This document shows positions 26,271-34,924 of a stretch of DNA of 64,000 bases, in pieces. The position numbers and the translations under genes were made by a program. Positions within the stretch are counted from its first letter, which is position 1; every line of letters starts with the position of its first letter. Below the pieces are notes generated by a model. The model was not told the origin of the DNA. It made no database searches and saw nothing but the letters and a program-made list of their open reading frames with translations. Location of the stretch: NCBI RefSeq assembly GCF_001651855.1, contig NZ_LNQC01000056.1:124001-188000 (forward strand), in the 5' to 3' direction. The stretch is from Sinorhizobium americanum. GTDB lineage: Bacteria; Pseudomonadota; Alphaproteobacteria; Rhizobiales; Rhizobiaceae.

Positions 26271-29200
26271 TCAGACAACCGCCTCGATCAGATCGATCGA
26301 GAACGAATCGGAACTGCTGTCGCCATCGCCGTCGAACAGGGTCGCGGTGAAGTCGAGCTGGAGCGGCTCGGGGTCGAACACCTGCTCGACCGAGAACGCG
26401 ATCACCGGGATCTTGATGGTCCCCTCTCCCATGGTGAGCTGGACCGCGTCGATTTGCTTGGCCCCACCGTCGATCTCGAAGGAAAAGCCGCCCGCCGCCA
26501 CGCCCGAGGTGACCGGGGTCAGCATGCCGGCCGTGACCTTCGTCGCCGCCTGGACGGTTCCGTCGGTATAATAGACGGTGAAATAGAGCTCCTCGGTGGC
26601 CGGGTTATAGCCGCCGACGGAGTTGTCGATGAACACCGTCACCTTGTCCACTACCGTCTCGGGGTTGACGACGAAGCTCTCGTCGCCCGAGGTGATCGAG
26701 GTGCCCGCAAAGGCTCCAGTCCCGGCGCCCTCACTCGCACCGTTGAGATTGTTGTTGTTGATGCCGATGCCCGAGGTCGACACGTTCATCTGCGTCGACG
26801 GGTTGATCAGGCTCGGGATCGGGAACAGCCCCTCGATCTGCGCCTCCGTCAGGTCGCCGGCTCCCTCGACAACGAGATCTTCGATGTCGTTAGTCGGGGG
26901 TGAGGACACGCCTTGGATCGGCGCCGTCGCGACGACGCCGAAGAACACGATGTCGTCGGCTCCCGCCTCGCTGCCGCCGAACAGCAGAGTCTGCACTGCG
27001 TCGGGTCCACCTGCCTTGAGCGATCCCTGCGAGGTGTCGAAGGTCCTAGTAGTCGGAGGCGGCGTCGTCACATCGAGGTCGTAAGTGTCGTTGACCGGAT
27101 CGAAAGTCAAAGTGAAGCCCACCGTCTCATCGGTGCCGTCGCCGTTGAAGTCGTCCGTGATCGACCCGGTGAACGTGAAGTTGCCCGTCTTTGTCAGGGC
27201 GGTGTCGACGGTGATAAGTCCATCGTCGTCGATCTCGTAACTGTCAAAGTTCACGCTCAGCGACGCGAACCCGTCGCTGCCGGGATTGTTGTCGTCCCAG
27301 GTGCCCTGGGCACCGTCGTCATAGTTTCCATTCGAGTCAGCGACCGTGACGGCCGGCCCGTCATCCTCGAAGTCGATCAGGCTGCCGAGCTCGATCTTGT
27401 CCGAGCCGGTGTCACCATCGCCGTCGGTCAGTGTCGCCTGCAGTTCGACCAGTCCGGAGGCCATGCTCACTGCGCTGTCATGGTCGTTCGAGTCCGCGCC
27501 GTGGCTGAGTGCCCGGTAAAGCGTGGTCGTCACGTTGCCGGTCGCGCTGGCAACCGCGATGGTAAACACCAGGTGGTTGCCGGTTGCGCTGCGGCCCTCG
27601 ATCACGCCGCCATTGTTGACGAGCACCACGGCCGAGCCTGTGGCGATGTCGGTGAGGCCGGTCGCGCCGGCATTCAGCACCAGCGAATAGGCCTTGCCAT
27701 CCTGGCCGTCGGAGCCCGCATCGACGGTCTCGCTGAACAGCGTCGCCGCGGTCGTGACGGCGTAGCCAATCGCGCCCGCCGGCGCCCCGGCGGTGGTCTC
27801 GTCGTTCGGCTGCGCATTGCCGGGCTCATCCTTGGCCGAGCCGCCGGTGCCGACCGACTCGTCGACCCCGATAGTCGGCGCCAGTGAGGTCAGGTCGATC
27901 GCCGGCCCGTCATCCTCGAAGTCGATCAGGCTGCCGAGCTCGATCTTGTCCGAAGCGGTGTCGGTATCGCGGTCGGTCAGCGTCGCCTGCAGTTCGACCA
28001 GCCCGGTAGCCATGCTCACCGCGCTGTCATGGTCGTTCGAGTCCGCGCCGTGGTCAAGCGCCCGATAGAGCGTGGTCGTTACGTTGCCTGTCGCGCTGGC
28101 AACCGCGATGGTAAACACCAGGTGGTTGCCGGTTGCGCTGCGGCCCTCGATCACGCCGCCATTGTTGACGAGCACCACAGCCGAGCCTGTAGCGATGTCG
28201 GTGAGGCCGGTGGCGCCGGCATTGAGCACCAGCGAGTAGGCCTTGCCGTCCTGGCCGTCGGAGCCCGCATCGGCAGTCTCACTGAACAGAGTCGCCGCCG
28301 CCGTGACTTTGTAGCCGATCGCGCCAGCCGGCGCCCCGGCGGTGGTCTCGTCGTTCGGCTGCGCATTGCCGGGCTCGTCCTTGGCCGAGCCGCCTGTGCC
28401 GACCGACTCGTCGACTCCAATTCTCGGCGCGAGCGAGGTCAGGTCGATCGCCGGCCCGTCATCCTCGAAGTCGATCAGGCTGCCGAGCTCGATCTTGTCC
28501 GAGCCGGTGTCTCCGTCGCCGTCGGTCAGCGTCGCCTGCAGTTCGACCAGCCCGGAGGCCATGCTCACCGCGCTGTCATGGTCGTTCGAGTCCGCGCCAT
28601 GGCTGAGGGCCCGGTAAAGCGTGGTCGTTACGTTGCCGGTCGTGCTGGCGACCGCGATGGTGAACACGAGATGATTGCCGGTTGCGCTACGGCCTTCGAC
28701 AACCCCGCCGACGAGAGAGAGCACCACCGCCGAGCCTGTGGCGATGTCGGTGAGGCCCGTCGCGCCGGCTGTGAGCACGAGCGAATAGGCCGTCCCGTCC
28801 TCTCCGTCCGAGCCCGGCTCGGTTGTTTCGGAGAAGAGCGTCGCTGCCGCCGTGACCGCATAGCCGATCGCGCCCGCCGGCGCCCCGGCCGCGGCCTCGT
28901 CGTTGGCCGCTGCACCGCCCGGCTCGTCCTTCGTCGAGCCGCCGGTACCGACCGACTCGTCGACCGCGATTGTCGGCGCGAGCGACGTCAGGTCGATCGC
29001 CGGCCCGTCATCCTCGAACCTGACCTTGGAGCCGACCTCCTCGACGTCACTGGATACCTGCGTGATTGTGAAGCCGCCGAGATCGAAGGAAACGTTGCTG
29101 CCTTGGCCCGATGCCGGCTGATCGTTGCGGATCAGCACGCGATTATGATCGTCGGTGGTCGTGTACTGGATGATGTCGTCATCCTTTACGCCCGTGATCG

Positions 29201-30377
29201 TGGCTATGCCGCCACTTATCGTGACGTTCACACCGAGGGTGCCGGTGACGTCGACCCCGCCGCGGATGACCTGCACCGACGCGATGGCGACGGCGGCATC
29301 ACCCGTCGTGAGCGGATTATTGTCGATATAGCCGGTCCCGCTTGCGTCTGCCGTGAGAAAGGCTTGAAGCTCCACGGTCGCGGTCGTGTTGGCATTTCCG
29401 GGCGTCATTTGCGAGATCGTGAACGCGGCGCCCGTAACGTCCTGGGCATAGCCGCTGAAAGCGATGTTGGATTCGAGGTTTGCTTCCGTCGGCGTGAGAC
29501 CGGGAACGAGGAAGTTGGAATTGGCCCCGGTCACGAAGGTGACGACCAACGCCTTCTGGGCCTTGATCTGCTGACCTTCGGTGCCGAGCGTGGTGGCACC
29601 GCCGCCCTGGCCGGTATTGACCGTGTCGCCGTCATTCGACACATTCTGGCCAGCCGACTGGTCGGCCGGATCCTCGCCGGTGACAAGGATTGCCAGCGAC
29701 GTGTTTCCGAACATCATGAAGAGGTTCTGGCCGGAAGGCGCATTTGCGAAGGAAAAGTCATTCTCCGCGACAGCGGCGACGAACAGCTTGTCCGCCAGGT
29801 CGAGGGACTCGTCATGGTCATCCGTGGTGTGTGCCAGCGTGTAGCCGTCCGCGAGCACGGTCCACATCTTGGCCCCGATGGTGATGTTGCTGGCGTTCTT
29901 CACCTCCTCGAGATAGATGGCGAACACGATGGGATCGTCACCGCTATCCCCAGCCACGCCGTAGACAATATTGTTGTCGTCCGGATCGGCGAAAAGATAG
30001 ATTTCAGTGATAGTCCCGTCAGGAGCTACGGCAGACAAGCCGCTGTTGAGGGTGGAGGTCGCGCCTGCCTCATAGGCCGTGAACGCGGCACCATTCTCGC
30101 CTCTAAACGCGAAGTCGGTGGTAGCCGTGGCGCCAGTGACAGTGATGATGTTGGCACCGGTGTTGCCGGCGGCGCCGTTGTGGCCGCTCAGCGCCGCCTC
30201 GGCGAATGTCACCACCCCATGTGAGCTCAGCGCGGTCGAAAACGCCGCCGGCAGGGGGTTGCTCGTATCGTTGTCATCAGCGTCACCCGCGGGGGACGGT
30301 GTTGCAGTTGCGTTCTGCAGGTCTTCGGTCTCGTCGAGAACGACAAACGCGCCAGCTGATGTGATCGCGATAGCCAT
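26271..30377 (-). CDS. Large T1SS-exported repeat protein (adhesin-like)
   Basis: A 1368-residue acidic protein, starting at an ATG with a GGAGG site 7 bases upstream. It has no Sec signal. An N-terminal block (1-460) is followed by three tandem 183-residue units that start FEDDGPAIDLTSLAP, then a 300-residue C-terminal part ending DGDGDSSSDSFSIDLIEAVV, a typical uncleaved type I signal. The repeats resemble the T1SS-143/DUF5801 class of secreted repeat proteins, and Asp-rich motifs (DGDGDTGSD, SNDHDSA) suggest calcium binding. Classical GGxGxD nonapeptides are not seen. It heads the operon with its exporter and adaptor. A role in attachment or biofilm is inferred. Confidence 0.85.
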   Translation of the reverse strand: MAIAITSAGAFVVLDETEDLQNATATPSPAGDADDNDTSNPLPAAFSTALSSHGVVTFAEAALSGHNGAAGNTGANIITVTGATATTDFAFRGENGAAFTAYEAGATSTLNSGLSAVAPDGTITEIYLFADPDDNNIVYGVAGDSGDDPIVFAIYLEEVKNASNITIGAKMWTVLADGYTLAHTTDDHDESLDLADKLFVAAVAENDFSFANAPSGQNLFMMFGNTSLAILVTGEDPADQSAGQNVSNDGDTVNTGQGGGATTLGTEGQQIKAQKALVVTFVTGANSNFLVPGLTPTEANLESNIAFSGYAQDVTGAAFTISQMTPGNANTTATVELQAFLTADASGTGYIDNNPLTTGDAAVAIASVQVIRGGVDVTGTLGVNVTISGGIATITGVKDDDIIQYTTTDDHNRVLIRNDQPASGQGSNVSFDLGGFTITQVSSDVEEVGSKVRFEDDGPAIDLTSLAPTIAVDESVGTGGSTKDEPGGAAANDEAAAGAPAGAIGYAVTAAATLFSETTEPGSDGEDGTAYSLVLTAGATGLTDIATGSAVVLSLVGGVVEGRSATGNHLVFTIAVASTTGNVTTTLYRALSHGADSNDHDSAVSMASGLVELQATLTDGDGDTGSDKIELGSLIDFEDDGPAIDLTSLAPRIGVDESVGTGGSAKDEPGNAQPNDETTAGAPAGAIGYKVTAAATLFSETADAGSDGQDGKAYSLVLNAGATGLTDIATGSAVVLVNNGGVIEGRSATGNHLVFTIAVASATGNVTTTLYRALDHGADSNDHDSAVSMATGLVELQATLTDRDTDTASDKIELGSLIDFEDDGPAIDLTSLAPTIGVDESVGTGGSAKDEPGNAQPNDETTAGAPAGAIGYAVTTAATLFSETVDAGSDGQDGKAYSLVLNAGATGLTDIATGSAVVLVNNGGVIEGRSATGNHLVFTIAVASATGNVTTTLYRALSHGADSNDHDSAVSMASGLVELQATLTDGDGDTGSDKIELGSLIDFEDDGPAVTVADSNGNYDDGAQGTWDDNNPGSDGFASLSVNFDSYEIDDDGLITVDTALTKTGNFTFTGSITDDFNGDGTDETVGFTLTFDPVNDTYDLDVTTPPPTTRTFDTSQGSLKAGGPDAVQTLLFGGSEAGADDIVFFGVVATAPIQGVSSPPTNDIEDLVVEGAGDLTEAQIEGLFPIPSLINPSTQMNVSTSGIGINNNNLNGASEGAGTGAFAGTSITSGDESFVVNPETVVDKVTVFIDNSVGGYNPATEELYFTVYYTDGTVQAATKVTAGMLTPVTSGVAAGGFSFEIDGGAKQIDAVQLTMGEGTIKIPVIAFSVEQVFDPEPLQLDFTATLFDGDGDSSSDSFSIDLIEAVV
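27352..28998 (-). repeat. Three tandem 549-bp coding repeats
   Basis: The sequence GCCGGCCCGTCATCCTCGAA begins at 27352, 27901, 28450 and, for the partial fourth copy, 28999. The period is exactly 549 bp, or 183 codons. The first two units are nearly identical at the DNA level and the third has more substitutions. This points to recent duplication or conversion within the adhesin gene. Confidence 0.95.
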
Positions 30378-30970
30378 GTTTCATCCTCCCTCATAAACCG
30401 CCCTAGCGGTTGTCAGTGGTGTGCGAGTCCCCAGGCCGCTGGAAAGGCCAGGGTACACCTGCTGTCATGGACGTGATGGGGAAGTGGCAGCCGCAGGCCG
30501 CCTGCAAAAAACGGACACCCAGAGAACCGCCGGCTGCGCATCGTCTTGCGGACCAGCATTCACATCGCTGTGGCGATGGAAAGAATCCCCTTGTAGCGCT
30601 CTTCAAGGCTGCCATCGCTGAACTCCTCCACGCGTGTCCACGTGAAGGCACTCCCTCGTTCAGATGAGGTCGTCAGCCATCTGTCGGATTAGGAGCCTAC
30701 CCCTACTCGTTACCTGCTCCCATGCTCGGTAGATAGCGGCGGCATTCTTTTAGAGAGCGCTTATTTTCAGTGTTCTTCAAGTCACCCTTAAGAGGTACTC
30801 AGAATGGGCTATCATTCTCTGCCGGATAATGTCTTTGGAGTAGCCCATGGAGCGATCATAGACATTTGTCCCATCTATTGCAGAGGAGGGCATGACAAGC
30901 TCCGGGTTGCTGAAGGTGATCCGCCGCCGGCAGATCACGCTGTTTCAGAGCGGTCAGGCGGCCGTGCTCT
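30378..30970. other. Long leader region of the adhesin operon
   Basis: No credible gene is present. An inverted repeat ATGGGCTA/TAGCCCAT spans about 30804-30847. The region probably contains the promoter of the secretion operon, but I cannot place a convincing -35/-10 pair. Confidence 0.4.
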
Positions 30971-30974
30971 TCAT

Positions 30975-31207
30975 CTAGCCAAAAGCAGCCAGAAGCGCCT
31001 GCGCTGCCTCACTCGATGAGGCCGGGTTCTGACCGGTGATGAGCTGGTCATCGACGACTGTGTGCACGCCCAGTCCTTGATCGTGGAGGAGACCGCACCG
31101 AGGCTGATGAGCTCGCCCTCGACGAGGAACGGCACGACGTGCGTGAGACCTACAGCCTCTTCCTCGCTGTTGGTGAAGCCAGTGACGTAGCGCATGACCA
31201 TGCCCAA
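30975..31207 (-). pseudogene. C-terminal remnant of a DJ-1/PfpI-type amidotransferase, frameshifted
   Basis: The minus strand reads VTGFTNSEEEAVGLTHVVPFLVEGELISLG and then, in another frame, VDDQLITGQNPASSSEAAQALLAAF and a stop. Together they match the last 70 residues of class I glutamine-amidotransferase-like (DJ-1/PfpI) proteins, including the family ending LITGQNPASS. The N-terminal two thirds with the active-site cysteine are missing. Confidence 0.7.
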
Positions 31208-31285
31208 AAGCGGGCTCTAATCCGCTCCCACTCACGACAAACGCTGTGAATGTAGCGAAAATTCGCGCATATTTACTCTTCGCTA

Positions 31286-33166
31286 ATGTGCCCCGCAGGA
31301 GCGGACATCGCTGTGGATCGAAAGCTCGCAGCCATTCTTTCAGCCGATGTTGCCGGGTTCAGTCGCCTTGCGGCACTGGACGAGGAGGGCACGCTTCAGG
31401 CACTTGATCTGTGCCGCAGCCGGATTGCCGAATTAGTGGACCAACATGGCGGCCGCATCTTCGGCAGCGCAGGTGACGGCCTTGTCGCCGAGTTCCCAAG
31501 TGCTGTTCAGGCCGTCCGGTGTTCCGTAGAAATCCAGCGCGGCCTTCCCAGCCTTTCAGAAAACCTCCCACCCGATTACCGCTTGGAATATCGCATCGGC
31601 GTTAATCTCGGCGACGTGGTTGTGTCGGGAGACGATCTTCTCGGCGACGGCGTCAACATCGCGGCACGCCTGCAGGAGATCGCTGCCCCGTCAACCATCT
31701 GCATTTCCGCATCGGTGCGCGAGCATCTCGACGGCAAGGTGCCGTTCAGGCTGACCAGCCTCGGCGAACGGACCCTGAAGAACATCCCCAGGCTCATTTA
31801 CGTGTTCCGGGTCGACTGGCAGCAGGAGACATCCAACGGGCGCGGCATTGCGTCCGTCTTCGCACCGGCGATCCACGGTGAGAAGGATAGGCCTTCCATC
31901 GCCGTCCTGCCGTTCGAGACCGGGGGACCCGACCAGGAATGGTTCTCCAACGGGATTGCGGAAGACATTACCACGGCGCTGGCGAAGAGCCGGAGGCTGC
32001 GGGTCGTTTCGAAGAATTACAGTTTTGCCTTCAAGGGGCACGACATCCGGGGAAACGAGATCGCACGCGAGCTCCACGTCCGATATCTCCTGGAAGGAAG
32101 CGTGCGCCTGTCGGGCGAGCGCGTGCGCGTCTCCACGCGGCTGCTTGAGGGAGCGACCGGAGAATTGCTCTGGGCGGAGCGGTTCGACCGGGAGTATGCC
32201 AACGTATTTGCGATCCAAGACCAGATCACCGAAGCTGTCGTCCAGCACTTGGAACTCGAACTGATGCCGGAGGAGCGCCAGGCCATCCAGCAGGCCCGTA
32301 CGGACAATGTCGAGGCCTATCACTACGAGCTGCGGGGTCGGCAATTGGCGCTGGCATTGACGAAGTCAAATCTCCAGCTAGCCCGGAGCATGTTCGCCAA
32401 GGCGGCAGAACTCGATGCCGGCTACGCGCGCGCCTATGCCGGCATGGTGATCTGCGATTGTTACCTGCGCGAGTGGCACGGCCAGAAGGTACCGGCGGGT
32501 GAGATCCTGCCCATCGCGGACAAGGCGGTGGATCTCGACCCCGGTCTTCCGGAGGCGCACACAGCACGGGGATTTGCGCTGTTCTGCAACGAAAAATACG
32601 ATGATGCAGACCGCTCATATCGGCAGGCTCTCTCCATCGATCCGAACTCATACGACGCCAACTTCTTCTTCGCCTCGACCATCGTGCGCTTCCGAAACGA
32701 CCGGGAGAGGATGGTGTCGCTGTTCAAGCTGGCCGCCCGGCTGCGGCCGGACGACTACGTTTCGCCGATGATGATCGCCGGCTTTCTCGGCAAGAACGAT
32801 CCGGAAAGACTGGAATGGGCAAGGGCATGTGTCGAACGGGCGGAACGCGCTGTGGACCTCTATCCTGAGAATGCCTCGCCATTGCATCGCGGCGCGGTGG
32901 CGCTTGCCTACCTCGGCGACGGGGAGAAGGCCCACTCCTGGCTGGCGCGCGCTCTCGCGATCGACCCGGATGAGTTTATTGCACTGGTCAATGCGGCGAG
33001 CATTCATGCTCAGTTCGGCGAAGTGGAAGACGCGCTGCACTATCTCGAAAAGGCCACCCGGAAAGTCCCGCAGAACACGATAGATATGCTGCGAAACGAT
33101 GTCGACTTCGAGGCAATCCGAGATCACCCGCGCTTTTCGCTGGTTCTTCGCCCGCGCAATTCGTGA
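31286..33166 (+). CDS. Class III adenylate/guanylate cyclase with TolB-like and TPR domains
   Basis: A 626-residue protein. The cyclase domain (10-180) has the first metal-binding Asp in ILSADVAGFSRL, the second in FGSAGDGLVAEFPS, and GDGVNIAARLQEIA with the catalytic Asn/Arg region intact. Next comes the TolB-like segment SIAVLPFETGGPDQEWFSNGIAEDITTAL (about 205-330), then TPR repeats to the end. Such cytoplasmic cyclases are greatly expanded in Sinorhizobium. The start may be the ATG at 31286 or a GTG at 31313 just before DRKLAAILSADV. It is the only intact member of the cyclase/TPR family in this cluster. Confidence 0.88.
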   Translation: MCPAGADIAVDRKLAAILSADVAGFSRLAALDEEGTLQALDLCRSRIAELVDQHGGRIFGSAGDGLVAEFPSAVQAVRCSVEIQRGLPSLSENLPPDYRLEYRIGVNLGDVVVSGDDLLGDGVNIAARLQEIAAPSTICISASVREHLDGKVPFRLTSLGERTLKNIPRLIYVFRVDWQQETSNGRGIASVFAPAIHGEKDRPSIAVLPFETGGPDQEWFSNGIAEDITTALAKSRRLRVVSKNYSFAFKGHDIRGNEIARELHVRYLLEGSVRLSGERVRVSTRLLEGATGELLWAERFDREYANVFAIQDQITEAVVQHLELELMPEERQAIQQARTDNVEAYHYELRGRQLALALTKSNLQLARSMFAKAAELDAGYARAYAGMVICDCYLREWHGQKVPAGEILPIADKAVDLDPGLPEAHTARGFALFCNEKYDDADRSYRQALSIDPNSYDANFFFASTIVRFRNDRERMVSLFKLAARLRPDDYVSPMMIAGFLGKNDPERLEWARACVERAERAVDLYPENASPLHRGAVALAYLGDGEKAHSWLARALAIDPDEFIALVNAASIHAQFGEVEDALHYLEKATRKVPQNTIDMLRNDVDFEAIRDHPRFSLVLRPRNS

Positions 33167-33290
33167 AGTATCGGCGCCGGAAAATCTCCTCCGGGAGCCA
33201 GCCTCACGTCAGAGGGAGATTCGATCCTCAAGTCGAGCCACTTACGAGTGGCTGCCCGAACGCAATCTCGCGCCACATCGAAGCAGCGTT

Positions 33291-34538
33291 TTAGACGGTG
33301 ATACTCGTCCCTATGTCGCCGTTCAACAGCCGCCTCAGGTGAAAGCTCGCAAGCCGGTCCTCCGCGTTGCGGCCGACCAAGGCGGCAAACGACGCGACCG
33401 CATCACAATCGCCGACCTCCAGCTTTTCGAAAGCCTCCACGTACGCCCTTGTTTCTGCGCTGGCACATTGATCGGCTTTGAGCGGCTCGAAAGCGCGGAT
33501 CGGCACGGTGCGACCTCTGAGGAGGAGGTCGCCCACAGGGCGGCCGCAAAAGTGCTGCGCGTTGGTGGCAATGCTGGCGCTCACACACACTCGGGTCCCG
33601 AACGTCTTGTTGGCTGCCTGCAGGCGCGCGGCAACGTTAATGGTGTCGCCATAGGCGCTGTAGTCGAAGAACCTTCCTCCCCCGAAGTTTCCGACGACGG
33701 CGGGTCCGGCATGCACGCCAATCCGCGTGTGGCCGAGAGCAATTCCTTCTCCGCACCAGTGTTCGCGGAACGAGCAGGCAAAGGCGTCAAGTTCGAGTGA
33801 ACAGGCGACTGCGCGCGTGGCGTGGTCCGGCTGATCGGAGGGCGCCCCGAACAGCACGTGGAGCGCATCACCGATGATCTTGGCCACCGTGCCATCATGC
33901 GCGAACACAATGTCGGTCATCCCGGCGATGTAATCGTTCAAAAGCTGCCCGAGCAGCTTCGGTTCAATCGTCTCCACGAGGGTGGTAAAACCGGTCAAGT
34001 CGGTAAAAAGAGACGCAACCTCTCGGCGCGTTCCGCCGAGATTGACGGCATGGATGCCGCTGGCAAGGCGATCAGCCAGATTAGGTGAGAAGTAACGCGA
34101 AAGCGACGCGCGCGCCTGCTCCGCCTCCGCCTGTCGGCGCTGAGCCTCGCGCAGGGCCTCGACGTGGTGAATCGTCTTTGCGATTGTAGCTTCGAGATCG
34201 TAAAAATCGATCGGCTTCGTGACGAAGTCATAGGCACCGCGGTTCATAGCAGTGCGGATGTTGGCCATGTCGCTGTATGCGGAAACAACGATCGTCGAGA
34301 GTTCGTCCCGCCTCTCCTGAAGCTTCGACAACAGCGACAGCCCGTCCATGCGCGGCATATTGATGTCGCTCAGCACCAAATCCACATCTTGGTGGTCAGC
34401 CAGTACTGCCAGCGCCTCAACACCGTCGCGGGCAAAGAGAAAGCGCAGCGTCCCGCCCCGGATCTGCTTGCGGAACTTCTGGACGAGAAGAAGTTCCAGA
34501 TCCGGCTCATCGTCGACGACGAGAATGCAGGTGCTCAT
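33291..34538 (-). CDS. Response regulator with class III cyclase output domain
   Basis: A 415-residue protein. The receiver domain (1-125) has acidic DDEPD, phospho-acceptor Asp in [13 protein letters not shown], and Lys in TKPID. A helical linker (about 135-165, coiled-coil-like) leads to a cyclase domain (170-365) with [24 protein letters not shown] and [15 protein letters not shown]. All metal and catalytic signatures appear. It should make cAMP in response to phosphorylation. Its start overlaps the previous receiver gene by 4 bp, so it is part of a kinase-receiver-cyclase operon. Confidence 0.92.
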   Translation of the reverse strand: MSTCILVVDDEPDLELLLVQKFRKQIRGGTLRFLFARDGVEALAVLADHQDVDLVLSDINMPRMDGLSLLSKLQERRDELSTIVVSAYSDMANIRTAMNRGAYDFVTKPIDFYDLEATIAKTIHHVEALREAQRRQAEAEQARASLSRYFSPNLADRLASGIHAVNLGGTRREVASLFTDLTGFTTLVETIEPKLLGQLLNDYIAGMTDIVFAHDGTVAKIIGDALHVLFGAPSDQPDHATRAVACSLELDAFACSFREHWCGEGIALGHTRIGVHAGPAVVGNFGGGRFFDYSAYGDTINVAARLQAANKTFGTRVCVSASIATNAQHFCGRPVGDLLLRGRTVPIRAFEPLKADQCASAETRAYVEAFEKLEVGDCDAVASFAALVGRNAEDRLASFHLRRLLNGDIGTSITV

Positions 34539-34924
34539 CGGAGGCTACCAACACGGTTCTCGATTTCTTCTCTGAGTGCAACGAAGTCGATCGGCTTCGC
34601 AAGCAATGCCTCGGCGCCACCTTCAAGGGCTCTGCGCTTCGTTTCCGGATCTCCATAGGCGGTAATCATGATCACGGGCACATCAGGCCGAATGCTTCTC
34701 GCCATCGGCAGCAATTCGAGGCCGCTCATGCCTGGCATGTTAATATCCGACAGGATGAGAATGAGTGTAACATCGCTGGCATCAACGATTCGCGCGAGTG
34801 CGGACGCCGCCGACTGTGCGAACTCCATTGCGAAACGTCCAGAACGCAGGTCTCGGCGGAATTGCTGGCGGAAAAGCAGCTCGATATCCGGTTCGTCATC
34901 GACGACTAGAATGAGAAGGCTCAT
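34535..34924 (-). CDS. Single-domain response regulator
   Basis: A 129-residue CheY-like receiver without an output domain. DDEPD, the phospho-acceptor Asp in [13 protein letters not shown], Thr/Ala in MITAYG and Lys in LAKPID are intact. It lies between the four-GAF kinase and the receiver-cyclase and overlaps both by 4 bp, so all three are co-translated. It may be a phosphate sink or shuttle that tunes signal flow from the kinase to the cyclase. It is strikingly similar to the receiver of its neighbour, which suggests duplication. Confidence 0.9.
   Translation of the reverse strand: MSLLILVVDDEPDIELLFRQQFRRDLRSGRFAMEFAQSAASALARIVDASDVTLILILSDINMPGMSGLELLPMARSIRPDVPVIMITAYGDPETKRRALEGGAEALLAKPIDFVALREEIENRVGSLR

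Noticed and set aside
27352-28998. CRISPR-like regular repeats
   Set aside because: The 549-bp period is in frame with a secreted repeat protein. There are no short repeats with unique spacers anywhere in the window.
28029-30224. A 731-codon open frame on the plus strand
   Set aside because: It is antisense to the repeat protein and exists because the GC-rich repeat lacks stops. Its product is His/Arg/Val-rich with no domain, and it repeats with the 549-bp period.
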